DNA from: Sordariomycetes sp. S80-01Y
Taxonomy: Eukaryota > Ascomycota > Sordariomycetes
Reading direction: 5' to 3'
Assembly (NCBI GenBank): GCA_037042185.1
Contig: JAXQJY010000030.1
Coordinates: 1,798,001-1,862,000, forward strand
Length of the DNA: 64,000 bases
The notes below the pieces were generated by a model, which made no database searches, had not been told where the DNA came from, and saw nothing but the letters and a program-made list of their open reading frames with translations. The first letter of the stretch is position 1. Each line of letters starts with the position of its first letter. The position numbers and the translations under genes are program-made. This document shows positions 1-11,649 of this stretch, one piece after another.

Positions 1-990
1 TTCTCTTTCATTATTGTTGGGATGCAGTCCTGCAAACTCGCGGTGGTGTCCGTCGTCCTCGACAAGGAGGCTGCACAGCACCTTGGGCGTCGCCTGACTC
101 ACTCGAACCGCTGGCGGATCAAGAACCTCGACGGGCCCGTCAGTGCAGTTGTGACCGACGAAACGGGGTTCATTTGCTGTGCTGGGAGGACTTTGCAACG
201 ATACGTGCTGGAAGACCGCAAACTAGTTGCAGTAAAGCAGTTTGAGCTTGACTCGCCAGCGGTCTCGCTGGAGCTTCACGGCGGCAATGTCTATGCGCTG
301 ACTCAGAGTCACTCACTGGAGGTTATCGACTACAAGAGAAACCCGAACAGCCAGGAGATGAGCTTGCTACACTGCGATTCGGTCTCCAGACTCGGGAACC
401 ACATGATCCAGGTAGGGCCTATGGCGGATCGCTGGCCGATTTCCCTCATTGCCGACGCACAAGGCTCGGTTACCGGCATATGGACACCAAAGGGACAGAA
501 GAGCAGGGAGTTTGAAACCGTTTTCAGCGGGAAACTGTCCAACGCAGTGCGGAAGTTTGTTCGCGCTCACTGTCGTGCACCGTATTCGGGGGATTCGGAG
601 CAGCTAGATCAGGCGAGGCTCCGAGAACTCGCTAGTACGGCAGACGATGCTGAGATACTTGGGGTGTCGTTGAATGGCAGGCTGAGGCACTTCAAGCTGT
701 TGCCACCCGATCTCTGGGAAGTGCTCTGGGCGATTCAGCGTCTGACTGGCCCATCGGCGGCAGACAAGATCATTGACGGGGATGCGCTGGCCCTATGTTT
801 GCGCAAGCGCCTATTGGAGGCCACAATTGATCAGGAGGGCCAGGAGAGGCTCATGCATATGCTTCATAGGCTTGAGTACGGGTTTCATGTTGGACGAGTT
901 CGGAGGCAGAACGGTGGTGTGTGGGATTGGGACCAAGCTTGCAAGCTCAGCTACTGGATTCTCGAGTGCCTGCTCAGGCCGCTCATTTGA
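1..990 (+). CDS. CPSF A-subunit/DDB1/RSE1-like protein, C-terminal part (5' end outside window)
   Basis: The reading frame is open from base 1, so this is the last 329 residues of a longer protein that begins upstream. The order of features resembles the C-terminal beta-propeller and helical tail of the CPSF-A/DDB1/RSE1 superfamily: beta-rich blocks, then a segment on non-coding control of sequence 'LGVSLNGRLRHFKLLP', then a helix with I-x-DGDAL near residue 257, matching the family's conserved IDGDLI-type motif. Such proteins act in mRNA 3'-end processing, splicing, or cullin-4 ubiquitin ligases; divergent fungal members are often annotated as Mms1/thermotolerance-like. No intron is seen in this part and the stop is at 988-990. 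The superfamily assignment is an inference from motif resemblance, and which member it is cannot be decided without the N-terminal two thirds. Confidence 0.6.
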   Translation, partial: FSFIIVGMQSCKLAVVSVVLDKEAAQHLGRRLTHSNRWRIKNLDGPVSAVVTDETGFICCAGRTLQRYVLEDRKLVAVKQFELDSPAVSLELHGGNVYALTQSHSLEVIDYKRNPNSQEMSLLHCDSVSRLGNHMIQVGPMADRWPISLIADAQGSVTGIWTPKGQKSREFETVFSGKLSNAVRKFVRAHCRAPYSGDSEQLDQARLRELASTADDAEILGVSLNGRLRHFKLLPPDLWEVLWAIQRLTGPSAADKIIDGDALALCLRKRLLEATIDQEGQERLMHMLHRLEYGFHVGRVRRQNGGVWDWDQACKLSYWILECLLRPLI

Positions 991-1888
991 AAAAAACTCA
1001 ATTCGAAAATTCTATCTTTGGCCCCAGAGCAGTCAGTGGTGCCTCTTTTGAGTTCCTCGGTGCTGGGGAGATTCTGCCTACTTGGCACAAGTCCGGGGTT
1101 ACCCCTTTCTGTCTGCATCGTCTGCCTGCTATATACGAGCAAGGATGACTCAAGGAAGCTGACGTGCGTCAAAAATTTCAGCTGACTGCCCTTTCGACCT
1201 TGGCTCGATGTATTCGCTGAACCAAACGTCAGTGTTCTGTGTTGAGTGGTGGGAAGAGAGGTTGAGAGTACGTGTGTGACTCAGAAAAAGGGGGATGCAG
1301 AAAATAGAGAGGCAAGCCCAACACGATGTCGCGTAGCATCTTGACTGCACAGACTTTTGTCACCCCCTGCGCCATCACCGGTCTGTGCCGTCATAACAGC
1401 CCTCAGACTGCCCCGCCTTGAGTGACCGGCGAGCAGCCACCCCCACCAGCACCAGCGCCAGCACCACCACCAGCACATTGGCAACGCCTGGCATCTTGAG
1501 GGATCCCCGATCGACTGCCCATCTTTTTCGACCGCACAACCCGCCTAATATTTGGGCCGCCGCATCACCCTCGACAACGTCCGACCAAGGCTGACAAGTC
1601 GCATCAGACCAAGTCACCGCTGGAGCATGTCGTGTCGCTCCTCGCCGTTGCTCAAACAACCTTCGATTCTTGCGCTGGATTTGCCACCGGACATCGTCAA
1701 GCCGTGCTGAGCTGCCTACTCGGTAACTGGGGTTCTCCCTTCGGACTTACGAATATTTCTACAAACCAGAAAGTCACCAGCTTGACAAATCAGAAACGAT
1801 TTGCGGCTTTCCCTCCCATGATCGCAGGATCCTCAGCGTCGCGACCACACCCGACCACTAAAACTTTTCAACCTCCAACACCTTGACC
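991..1888. other. Intergenic: 3' end of the first gene and eIF5B promoter/leader
   Basis: No gene is supported here. The part close to eIF5B is pyrimidine-rich and holds a short ACCAGC/CACCAC run (1445-1476), as is common in leaders of strongly expressed fungal genes. Short open frames on both strands have no coding character. Confidence 0.6.
1441..1476. repeat. Short ACCAGC/CACCAC simple repeat
   Basis: Imperfect hexamer/trimer run in the eIF5B upstream region, about 410-450 bp before the start codon. Low-complexity sequence with no assigned function. Confidence 0.6.
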
Positions 1889-4800
1889 ATGCCGCCCAAA
1901 AAGAAGAACAACAAGAAGGGCGACGATGACTGGGAAGCCGAACTCGGCGAGTCCATCGCCCCCCCCAACGGAGATGCCGCCGCTGCCAACGGTGCCAACG
2001 GCGACGAGCCTCCCGCCGACGGCGAGGAAGATGGCGAGAACACCGGTGGTCTGATGGCCATGTTGAAGAAGCGCAAGGAGAGGCGCAAGCAGAAGGGCCT
2101 TCCCGAGGAGGAGGGTGCCGAGACGGTCGGGGAACCGCAGCTTGCCACTGCGCAGGAGGCCAACGCCGATGACGAGTTTGCCCTACCGGACAAGAAGGCG
2201 GGAAAGGGCAAGGGTGGGAAGAATGCCCAGCAGAACAAGAAGGCCGCAGCAGAGGATGATGGAGGTGACGGCACAGGAAAGGTCTTGACCAAGGCCGAGA
2301 AGGAGAAGCTCAAGAAGGAGCGTGAGAAGCAAAGGAAAAAGGAGCAGGTATGTTTCGTGCCATGGCCCTTGCGAATGTGTGGAATACCGAGAACTAACAA
2401 GATACCTAGGCTGCAAAGAAGAAGACACCTGGCCCTGCAAAGAGTGAGCCCGCAAAGCCCGCTGTCGAAGAGAAGCCCGCGTCCCCGACCCCAGACCCGG
2501 CCGCCGAAACCGAGTCAAGCGCCGGCGGAAAGAAAAAGAAGCTCCCCGCTCATCTTGCAGCTATTCAAAAGCAGCAAGAGCAACTGCGTCTTCAGCGCGA
2601 GGCCGAAGAGCGCGCCAAGGCTGAGGCTAAGGCCAAGGCTGAGGAACTCGACCGCCTCGACGAGGAGGAGAAGAAGCGACGCGAGGAGGCCAAGGCTGCG
2701 AAGAAGCAGAAGGAAAAGGAGCGCATCGAGCAGCTGAAGAAGGAGGGCAAGTACATGACCAAGGCCCAGAAGGAAGAGAAGGCGAGGAACGAACGGAAGC
2801 TGCAGCAGATGAAGGAGGCTGGTCTCATCATTGGCGGCGAGCAGGATGGGGAAAAGCCTAAGAAGGAGAAGCCTACCTTTGAGAAGAAGACCAAGAGCAA
2901 GCAGCAACAAAAGGTGAGTTCTGCCACGGTCGTAGAAGCGAGATGATCTCTAACCTGTTCGGCAGATCGATGAGGAGAAGGCCTTGGCTGAAGCTGCTGA
3001 GCGAGCCCGAGTTCAAGCTGAGAAGGAGCTCAAGGAGGCTGAAGAGCGGGCTGCTAAAGAGAAGGCCGAGGCTGAGGCCAAGGCTGCCGCTGCCAAGAAA
3101 GCCGCCGAGAGCGACGTCGAAGACGACTGGGAGGCTGCCGCCGCCTCAGACGAGGACGTCAAGGATTCCTGGGACGCCGACTCCGACGAGGAGGGCGGGA
3201 AGAAGGCTTCAGCAGACAAGAAGGGGCAGTCAGATTCGGAGGGCGACGACGACGAGGACTCCTCGGACGACGAAGAGGAAGCAGCTCGCGTCTCAGCCGC
3301 CGCCGCTGCCGAGGCGCAAAGAAAAAAGGAGGCTGCCGAGAGGCGAGAGAAGGCTCACCAGGCTGCCCTCGCCGCCCGATCAAAGGACAACCTCCGCTCC
3401 CCTATCTGCTGTATTCTCGGTCACGTCGATACCGGAAAGACGAAGCTTCTCGACAAGGTCCGCCAGACCAATGTCCAGGAGGGCGAAGCTGGTGGTATCA
3501 CGCAACAGATTGGTGCAACATACTTCCCAGTGGATGCTATCCGACAGAAGACCGCGGTCGTCAACAAGGACAACAGCTTCCAGTACAAGGTCCCTGGTCT
3601 GCTGGTCATCGACACCCCTGGTCACGAGTCTTTCTCCAACTTGCGTTCTCGTGGTTCCTCGCTCTGTAACATTGCCATTCTGGTCGTCGATATTATGCAC
3701 GGTCTCGAGCCTCAGACGAGGGAGTCCATTCAACTGCTCAAGGACAGAAAGACGCCCTTCATTGTTGCTCTGAACAAGATTGATCGTCTCTACGGTTGGA
3801 AGAAGATCGACAACAACGGCTTCCAGGAGTCTTTGGCGATGCAGAGCAAGGCTGTCCACAACGAGTTCGCCACCCGCCTGGAGAAGACGAAGCTCGAGTT
3901 CGCCGAGATGGGTTTCAACTCGTTCCTGTTCTACGAGAACCCTTCGCTGAAGAACAACGTGTCGCTCGTGCCTACGTCCGCTCACACCGGCGAGGGTGTT
4001 CCGGATATGCTGAAGCTTATTCTGCACTTGACTCAGGAGCGTATGACTTCGTCGTTGATGTACCTTTCCGAGGTCCAGGCCACCGTTCTCGAGGTCAAGG
4101 CCATCGAAGGTTTCGGTATGACCATCGATGTCATCCTGTCCAACGGTATCCTGCGCGAGGGCGACCGCATTGTGCTCTGCGGTACTGAAGGCGCCATCGT
4201 CACCAACATTCGAGCCCTCCTCACCCCTGCGCCCCTCAAGGAACTGCGTCTCAAGTCGCAGTACGTCCACAACAAGGAGGTCAAGGCTGCCTTGGGTGTC
4301 AAGATCTCCGCCCCCGGCCTCGAAGGCGCCATCGCCGGTTCGCGTCTGATGGTCGTCGGCCCCGACGATGACGAGGAGGACATTGAGGAGGAAGTCGAGG
4401 CCGATCTCGCCCAGCTTCTCAGCCGTGTCGAGAAGTCCGGTCGCGGTGTCTCGGTCCAGGCCTCCACGCTCGGTTCCCTCGAAGCCCTCCTCGACTTCCT
4501 GAAGGACTGCAAGATTCCCGTAGCAAACGTCGGCATCGGCCCCGTTTACAAGCGCGATATCATGCAGTGCGGCACCATGCTCGAGAAGGCCCCCGACTAC
4601 GCCGTCATGCTCTGCTTCGACGTCAAGGTCGACAAGGAGGCGCAGCAGTATGCCGAGGACAACGGCATCCGCGTCTTCACCGCAGACATCATCTACCATC
4701 TCTTCGACGCCTTCACCAAGCACATGGACGAGCAGCTCGCCAAGAAGAAGGAGGAGAGCAAGATGCTGGCCGTCTTCCCGTGCGTGCTGAAGCCCGTCGC

Positions 4801-5240
4801 CGTCTTCAACAAAACCACCCCCATCGTCATTGGTGTCGACGTCACCGACGGCCAGTTGAAGATCAACACGCCCATCGCGGCGGTCAAGCAGAGCGCCACT
4901 GGCGGAAAGGAAATCGTCAACCTGGGCAGAGTGTACGTTCCCTCAACCCCCGCCCCTAAAGATCTACCCCGGAAACCAATGCTAACACCGTCGCAGAACC
5001 TCCATCGAGCGCGAACACAAGCAGATCCCCGTCTGCAAGAAGGGCCAGCCCTCGGTGGCCGTCAAGATCGAGATGGGCGGCTCGCAGCCCATCTACGGCC
5101 GTCACCTCGAGGAGGGCGACACGCTGTACTCCCTCATCTCGCGCAAGAGCATCGACACACTCAAGGAATTCTACCGCAAGGAGGTGACCAACGACGAGTG
5201 GCAGCTCATCATCAAGCTGAAGCCCCTGTTCGACATCTAA
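1889..5240 (+). CDS. FUN12: Translation initiation factor eIF5B (IF2-type GTPase)
   Basis: Cytosolic GTPase that joins the 60S subunit to the 48S complex and positions initiator tRNA. Four exons: 1889-2347, 2410-2913, 2966-4932 and 4997-5240, giving 1057 residues, normal for fungal eIF5B. Every junction keeps the frame, and the last intron uses donor GTACGT inside the Arg-Val codons. Residues 1-450 are a charged Lys/Glu/Ala-rich tail, typical of the family. The G domain follows: P-loop GHVDTGKT (473-480), switch II DTPGHE (537-542), NKID (591-594). Beta-barrel domains II-IV run to the end. The start at 1889 (MPPKKK) is the first ATG in a good context; the frame upstream has only a TTG. It is tail-to-tail with hsp88. 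High confidence. Confidence 0.97.
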
Positions 5241-5674
5241 ACCGGCTGGCCACAGGTAAAGAGAGACAGAGTACAGTAGCCCTGGGCGGGAATGTAGGTA
5301 GAGAAGAGGAAGAAGAAGCTAGGATGATGGGGAAAAGTTGCAAGATTAGTATATTCTCATTGTAGGCGCACCAAAAAGAAAAAGACCTTCTGGTTCATCT
5401 TAATCATGATCGCGAGAGGGCGCATGGTGACTTCACAAGCGAATCGTCTAATGGATAGTATAGAAACGGTCTAACATAGGCACGTGTCCATTATCATGAT
5501 AGCATCTCATCTCATCTCATCTCATCGCATCTCCGTAAAACAACGCAGGAAAAACCCAGAACCATGTGTTTTTTGTGTCCTTCGATACTCCCTCTATATC
5601 TTCAGCTTTTTACCCGCGTCGCTCCAATCTTGGCCGGAGCGCCTCTTTCCTGGAGTGCTCGTCTGAGCGCTCCT
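5241..5674. other. Convergent 3' intergenic region between eIF5B and hsp88
   Basis: Holds the 3' ends of two convergent genes. The only structure seen is four tandem CTCAT units at 5506-5525. No coding signal. Confidence 0.6.
5506..5525. repeat. (CTCAT)4 microsatellite
   Basis: Four perfect pentamers, flanked by degenerate copies (ATCTCAT before, CGCATCTC after), in the gap between two convergent genes. Likely replication-slippage repeat. Confidence 0.8.
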
Positions 5675-8369
5675 CTATTTCGGGTCACCGGCCTCCTCGG
5701 TCTCTGGTGCTGGCGCCTCGGCGTCCTTCATCTCGGCGTCGCCGTTGGACTGAGCAGACTTGTCGGCCTCCTCGGCAGCCTTCTTCTCGGCTTCGGCGGC
5801 CTTCCTCGCCTCCTCCTCAGCGGCCTTCTTCGCGGCCACTTCCGCTTCGACGCGCTGGCGCTCGGCCTCGACCTTGTCGAAGTGGCGCTGGACGATGGGG
5901 CCGGCCATGGCGCGGATCTCGTCCATCTTGGCGATGTAGACACCCTTGGAGGCGTCGTCACCCTCGTCGTACAGCCAGTCCTAATTAACCATGTCAGTAT
6001 CCTTTATGCAGGGACAGGGTTGAAGATGGGGCTTACCTCGCTGGCCTCGAGCTTGGCCTTGATTGTGGCCTTCTCCTCCTCGCTGGCAAACTCGGCGTAC
6101 TGCTCGTCGAGCTTAGCACGCAAGTCGTAGATGTACGCCTCGAGCTCGTTCTTCTTCTCCTCGGTGTCGGCAACCAACTTGTCCTCCATCACCATGGCGT
6201 TCTCCTTCTCGGCCAGCGCCGCCTTGGACTGGTCGTCTAGCGAAGCAGTACCGCTGGAGATGGGGAGATCGCCCTTGCGGACTTGCTTCTTAACCTTGCG
6301 GGTCTTCTTGGATCCATCGTCCTTGTTGTCTGTGTCCATAGCCTGTTTAATGCTGTTAGCCATGGACTTGAATGACCGCTTCAAGGATGCGCTTACATCG
6401 GGGTCCTTCTTCTCCTCGCCCTCGGCGCCCTCCTTGACCTCCTCCTCGACCTCCTGGTCCTCAACGTAGTAGCCAGTCTCGACGTTCAGCACACCGTGGA
6501 TGTTGACGCGGGCCTTGAGCTTGCAGATCATGAAGTCGTCGGCACCGTCGGCCTTAACGCCCTTGACAGAGAAGCGGCCGATCCAAGGGTTGGTCTTGCC
6601 GGGCAGCTCTTCTGGCTTGGCATACCGGGCCTCAAGATCGAAGGGCTGCTTGCGGTAGAATGTGAGAATCTTGGTGGAGGGGAGGACGTTAGCCTTGTTG
6701 AAGACGGTGAGGCTGGTGTCCTCGTCAGGAATATCGGGGGCCTTCTCCCAGGCGAACTCGATGGGGTAGCTGACGATGTCCTGGACGGCAAAGTCACGGA
6801 CACGGAAGACGGGGGAGAGGATGGCGCAGCTGAAGGCGCAGCCACGGGCAACAGCCTCGTCGGCGTTCATGGTGTAAGACAGGCCCTTGCCGAAGAACTG
6901 GTGAATGCGCTCCTTGAGAGCGGGGAGACGCGAGCCACCACCCACGATCTCGATGACATCGATGTCATCCTTGGTGATCTTGGCCTGAGCAAGAGCCTGC
7001 TCCAGGGGAGCAACAGTCTTGACCAGAAGGGGCTCGATGAGAGCCTCGAACTCTTGCCTGGTGATCATAGCGCTGACATCAATGTCGTTCATGAGGGACT
7101 CAATGTTGACAGGAGCCTGCTGGTTGGCAGACAGGATCTTCTTGGTCTTCTCGGCGGCGGCGATGGTACGGGCCATGGCGCGGGGGTGGGTGTAGATGTC
7201 GGCCTTGTACTTGCCCTTGAACTCCTTGGCCAAGTGCTCAACGAGGGCCTTGTCGAAGTCACGACCACCGAAGTTGCGGTCCCAGGCAGTCGACTTAACG
7301 GCCAACTCGCCCTTCTTAAACTCGACGATGGAAGCAGTGTAGCTCGAGTGGCCAATGTCGACAATGCAGACGCGACGGGGCTTCTCCTCAGGAGCAGGCA
7401 AGTCAAGCTTGGTGATACCCCAGCCAAGAGCAGCGGCGGTGTTGTCGTTGATCAGACGCAGGACCTTGAGGCCAGCAATCTCGGCAGCGTCAAGCAGAGC
7501 GCGGCGCTGAATGTCAGTGAACCAAGCAGGAACACTGATGCACAGGTCTGAGACGGGAAGCTTGAGCTCAGCGGCGGCGGTGGCCTTGATCTTGCTAAGA
7601 TACATGGCGACAAGCTGGGTCGCTGTGAACTTCTGCTTCTCGCCCATGTAGTTGACCTCGGCGCCGACCTGGCCGTTGACGTCGACAAGAGGCGCGGTGA
7701 CAAACTGTTGCTCGATGGCGACATCGGGGTCGTTGAAGGAACGGCCGAGGAGGCGCTTGATATTGTTGACGGTGTTTTTCAAGTTGGTGATCTCTTGGGT
7801 CTTGGCGGTCTCTCCGAGGTAGCGGCACTTGGGGCCGAAGCCGACCATGGAACTGAGAGTTTGTTAGCTTCCTCTTTCCCCATTGTAAAGGCTGTGGCTA
7901 TTCGCGATCGAAGCGCAAACGGTTCGCGGAACGGCTGGGGTAGCTTACGGGGTGGCTCGGTTGGAGACTTCATTGGTGATCTGCCCACAGAACAAAAGTC
8001 AGCCGTCCATTCTTGCATCTCCATGAAAGCCATGTTCCTCGTCGGGTCACCTTCGCTCGCGACGTCGGCGCAGAAGAGGATTTTGTCGAAGATCAGTGTG
8101 TGTTGTGGGGACGACAGAGCGACTCGACTCGGACGCAGGCTCGGCAGGGAAAAAAGGGATTGTACGCACCACATCGACACCACGGTTCCTCGCAACGGCG
8201 ACGACCGTCTTGAGGGTACCGAAATCAACACCTACAGCACCGTCAGCAAGGCTCATCGACCGTGCGCGAGAGCGGCGGCAGGCAGAGCCGCCGGGGAGGA
8301 GGGGCATCTGGATCGCCGGCCGCAACTCAGCGCAGCGCAGGGACCGAAAAACTCACCCACGACGCTCAT
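5675..8369 (-). CDS. hsp88: Heat shock protein Hsp88 (Hsp110/Sse1 family)
   Basis: Hsp70-superfamily nucleotide exchange factor and holdase acting with cytosolic Hsp70. Exons on the minus strand: 8369-8357 (only 13 nt), 8231-8170, 7980-7949, 7852-6397, 6342-6037 and 5980-5675, giving 724 residues against roughly 700 in Neurospora Hsp88. The N-terminus MSVVGVDFGT carries the phosphate-binding loop, followed by RNRGVDV, ITNEVSNRATP and GPKCRYLGE as in Sse1. The ATPase domain covers about the first 380 residues (IVDIGHSS, IVGGGSRLP), then the substrate domain with an acidic loop and a helical C-terminus ending in an Ala/Glu/Lys-rich coil. The 54-nt intron 6343-6396 has GTAAGC, GCTAAC and AACAG but is stop-free and a multiple of three; keeping it would give 742 residues. 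Heat-shock-like elements lie upstream. Confidence 0.95.
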
Positions 8370-8826
8370 TGTATCGGCTTTTGGAACTTTGGAACTCTAT
8401 GTCGTGACTGTCGTAAACGGAAGAGGGGGAGGCTGATGCGCGCGGCAGCAAAAACCTTTTAAGTCGTGAGGACGAGGCGAGGCAGAGTACAGACAGAGCA
8501 CAGAAAAAGTTGATGGAGGAAGGTTGGAGAAGGATGTCAAACTGCTGCTAAGAAAGTGGGACGCGGTGAGCTGGCGTTGATACTGCGCTGCCAATCTGGA
8601 CGTCGACAACCAGGTTGGGTAGGAAAAGTGAGGTAACAGTTAGCAAATCAAGCCGGGTTCTTCTAGCTGCTTGCGCAAAGTGAGGCGATTGTTGTTAAGG
8701 TTTTACGTTAATATTGACCAGGTCCTTGTTGATAGCCTCGCAAATGGGTGGCTTCGAGGTGCTGCCAGCGGTACCTTAGCACCGCGACAACTTCAACTCA
8801 TAGCAGCACAGCAGCACCATCTCGAA

Positions 8827-8839
8827 GAGACTTCTGGAG
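8827..8839. promoter_or_regulatory. Degenerate heat shock element
   Basis: Reads GAG-ac-TTC-tg-GAG, matching the nGAAnnTTCnnGAAn trimer at 7 of 9 core positions, about 460 bp upstream of the hsp88 start. A degenerate match alone is weak; its closeness to a second array and to a heat shock gene raises it. Confidence 0.3.
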
Positions 8840-8926
8840 GGGCAACCGGTACGAGCAACTTGGCTGGCGCATGGGTGACGCAAGAGGTACCACTTGCCGT
8901 CGCCTGCCCCGCCATCGAAGGCGACA

Positions 8927-8939
8927 GAAATTTCGAGAC
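8927..8939. promoter_or_regulatory. Heat shock element (near-consensus)
   Basis: Reads GAA-at-TTC-ga-GAC, 8 of 9 core positions of the three-unit heat shock factor site, about 560 bp upstream of the hsp88 start codon. The unit phasing of 5 bp is exact. Likely Hsf1 binding site by inference. Confidence 0.45.
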
Positions 8940-9353
8940 TTCAGCAGAAAGGGATCCTGGAGCCTCTGAACCGCACCGAGTGCCCCGCGGCCGTCACCGC
9001 CTTATCGTTTATCGCTTTATCAGTTTATCGACCTATCAGAGGGGACAGACCGCGAATTGGCTCCAGGCTACATACCATGCCTGCGTGCTACCTTGGTCTC
9101 GAATGCGCCCCCTTTCCCCTTTTACATGGTGACGTGAACTCTAATCTACTTTAGTGCTCTCGTCGACCCTAATAGTCTTACCGCTGTTCACCCAAGAAAG
9201 CGTGGCCCGCTAAGTTAGCATCAAGGTCTATGTCATGTTGCTCAGCTCGACTCGTTCCTCAGACGTAGTGACCACCACATCATCGGATGACCCCCTTGGT
9301 CTGCTGCTGCTTCCGCACACGACTCGAGCGTACCTGTGATTCCGCGAAGGATC

Positions 9354-11649
9354 CTATCCTGTCCCATCTGGCTCAAAGCGGGCGAGCTCCAGCCGTGGTC
9401 CCAGCCGCTGTGGTTCTGCTCGCGGCATTGGGTTGCGCGCAGGTGGACGGTGGGAGCTGGCCGGTCCCTCGTGCTGCGCTCGGGCCTGTCTTGCTCGCCG
9501 TGCGATAGCATACTTGCGTTGGTCTTCTTCGCTCATCATGTCCTGCATCTCATCTGCTGGGATATACACCGTGTGATCTCGCGGAGGTAATGAGATCGCG
9601 CTCTCCAGAGAATCTCGCGAGGAAGCCATGGCCATGGCTGAACTGCCGTCTAGGCCGTCCTGATGTGTGTACAAGCCGGCGGCCGTCTTTCGCCGCGCTG
9701 AGAATTTCCCCTCGACGTCCTTCGGTGGCCGAACTTGACTCTTCTTCCGGCCCAATTCATCGCTGGCTCTCTTTGCCCTTTCCTTCTTGGATCTCGCCCG
9801 CTGGGCTTCGTGCGCCACCCTGAAGGTCTCTGGCACAATGTTGAGATCATCTCCTTGCTCTTCTGCTAGCTCGATAGCTTCGCGAGCAGTCGTGTGATTG
9901 TCTGCTGTGGCAGCGTCTGCTCGCGGACCGCCCCAAGTACGTTGCCCAGCTGTGAATATGCCGTAAACCATGTAGTACCAGTTGAAAAAGGGGTTCAGGA
10001 CGAACATGAGAGGATATAAGAAGATCTTGAATCGCCTCAGCTTCATCCCGAAGTACAGCATGAGGAGCCAATTCAGTCCGAGGGAGACGGCGATGAAGCC
10101 GACGGGCAAGTCGTCGACTATCTTGCTCGTGGTGAGTAGCGCCAGAACCATAATGAAGAAGAGGAGCGCTGTCGTCCGAATGGTATTCTGCATGAAGCGA
10201 ACAAAGATAAGGACTGGATACCTCTTCCATAATCTCCAGTCAGTCAGCATGCACACCTCGTTGGTGATGAAGCCCAAGAACCATCGGCGCCGCTGCTTAA
10301 TCAGGGATCGATAGGTCTGCACAGCTTCAGTTTTGCAGAATGCCGAAGTGCACATCCTGATTTGGCCTCTCTTCTTCGCGCCAATCATGAACAGATGTGT
10401 GAGCCACCGGTCTTCTCCCAGATGACACTTTGCGAAATCGAAGAGGTCCTCGCATTGCTCAGTCTTGTCTGCAAAGTAGTATTTGGCCATCCTCCTAAAA
10501 GCTGAGAAGCGAAGCATGGTCAGAGCTCCCGGTAAACAAGTGACAGAGCCACACCCTGACTCGACGGTCCGTTCAAAAAGCTGGCCGTGGACATACTCCA
10601 TATCCTGCAGCAAGGTGATGATGCTGTGTTTCTTGGTCGTAGACGTGATCACACCAGTCATTGCCAGCATGTCTCTAGAATTGCCGGGACTGAGCTCCAT
10701 GTCATAAACAAAGTTCTGCAGACACACTTTGTCAAGGATGCAGTCTGAATCGATGAAGAGAATGAAGAGGTTGTCGTTGCGCTTGAGATAGTGCTCGTAT
10801 ACTTTGTCGATGAGCTTGAAAGTCGACTTCTGGCAGTGCCGTTTGCCTCCGTGCGGAAAGCGAGAAATGGTGATGCGCGAGCCCTTGTAGCAGACATCGA
10901 TACTCTCGGGGTATGTATCCATTGTCAAAGGCACGCCAAGCTTTTCGATGGTGTTGAGGTAGAGCTCGTCTTCCTGAACTCCATCAAAAGAGAGGAAGAC
11001 ATGAATGCAGGCCGGTGGATAGTCGCACTCGATAACGGAGTTGACGGCCTTGATCAGGACCTCGGGCTCCTCGCGGTAGCAGGGCATGACAATGACCACT
11101 TTTGGCGCAGTGACGTCGTCCAGTACTTGTTTGATTCTTTTTGTACGGCCAAGCTGGTTGGTGACGAGCTGGTAGACGCAAAAAAGCCAAGGAATAGTCA
11201 GGAGGAGGGCAAAGCTCCAGAAGGCGAACCACTGCAGAAACTTGACCATTGGTTCGGGCCAGTACTTGCTAACCCGGCTTGGGAGAGGGAGGGTGACTAC
11301 CATTATCGGCAGGAATATTACCCTGAAAGACTTAGTTAGTGCACAGGCCCAACGTGGCTGCGGGATGACCTCCATCTCACCTCAGCAGCGTGAATGCTGT
11401 TCCTACAAGGACACACAGCAGGTTGATCGACCAATGTTCTGACTTGCGAAACACCTTGACGAGACAGTACAGGAAAGCAGCCAGCCACAGGAACCATTCG
11501 AGACATGCCATCAACATGACCACACCGACGATCGAGGTGTAGATGACCTAGGATTCAGCTCAGTATGAAGGGCCGCGCGCAAGCGGTGCTTCGGGGAAAG
11601 GGGTTGGTTGGCTCACATCCTTGAGCGGCCAAGCTGTTTCAAGAGCCAT
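9354..11649 (-). CDS. Chitin synthase, short myosin-less type (class VI/VII-like)
   Basis: Membrane glycosyltransferase family 2 enzyme that polymerises UDP-GlcNAc into cell-wall chitin. Three exons: 11649-11617, 11547-11381 and 11322-9354, giving 722 residues, close to the small myosin-free fungal class. The N-terminus has hydrophobic segments (residues 12-45, 55-80, 100-125). The catalytic core shows the DSD metal-binding motif (258-260), EDRWL (370-374) with the catalytic Asp, and QRRRW (410-414). Four or so membrane segments follow (about 435-540). The last 180 residues are charged and probably disordered. The myosin motor and the cytochrome-b5-like domain of classes V/VII, and the long N-terminus of classes I-III, are absent. 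Class naming differs among authors, so I leave it open. The start is chosen because the 33-nt first exon restores frame and a membrane-type N-terminus. Confidence 0.9.

Larger units (their letters stand above)
8370..9353. other. hsp88 promoter and 3' region of chitin synthase
   Basis: Nearly 1 kb without a supported gene. It should hold the hsp88 promoter (reading leftward) and the 3' end of the chitin synthase gene. Two heat-shock-element-like arrays are described separately. Confidence 0.6.

Noticed and set aside
3380-4723. 447-codon open frame antisense to eIF5B
   Set aside because: Lies wholly opposite a certain gene; strong codon bias there suppresses stops in the antisense frame. Sequence is Leu/Glu/Val-rich without a domain.
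6496-7551. 351-codon open frame antisense to hsp88
   Set aside because: Same cause: mirror of a highly biased coding sequence.
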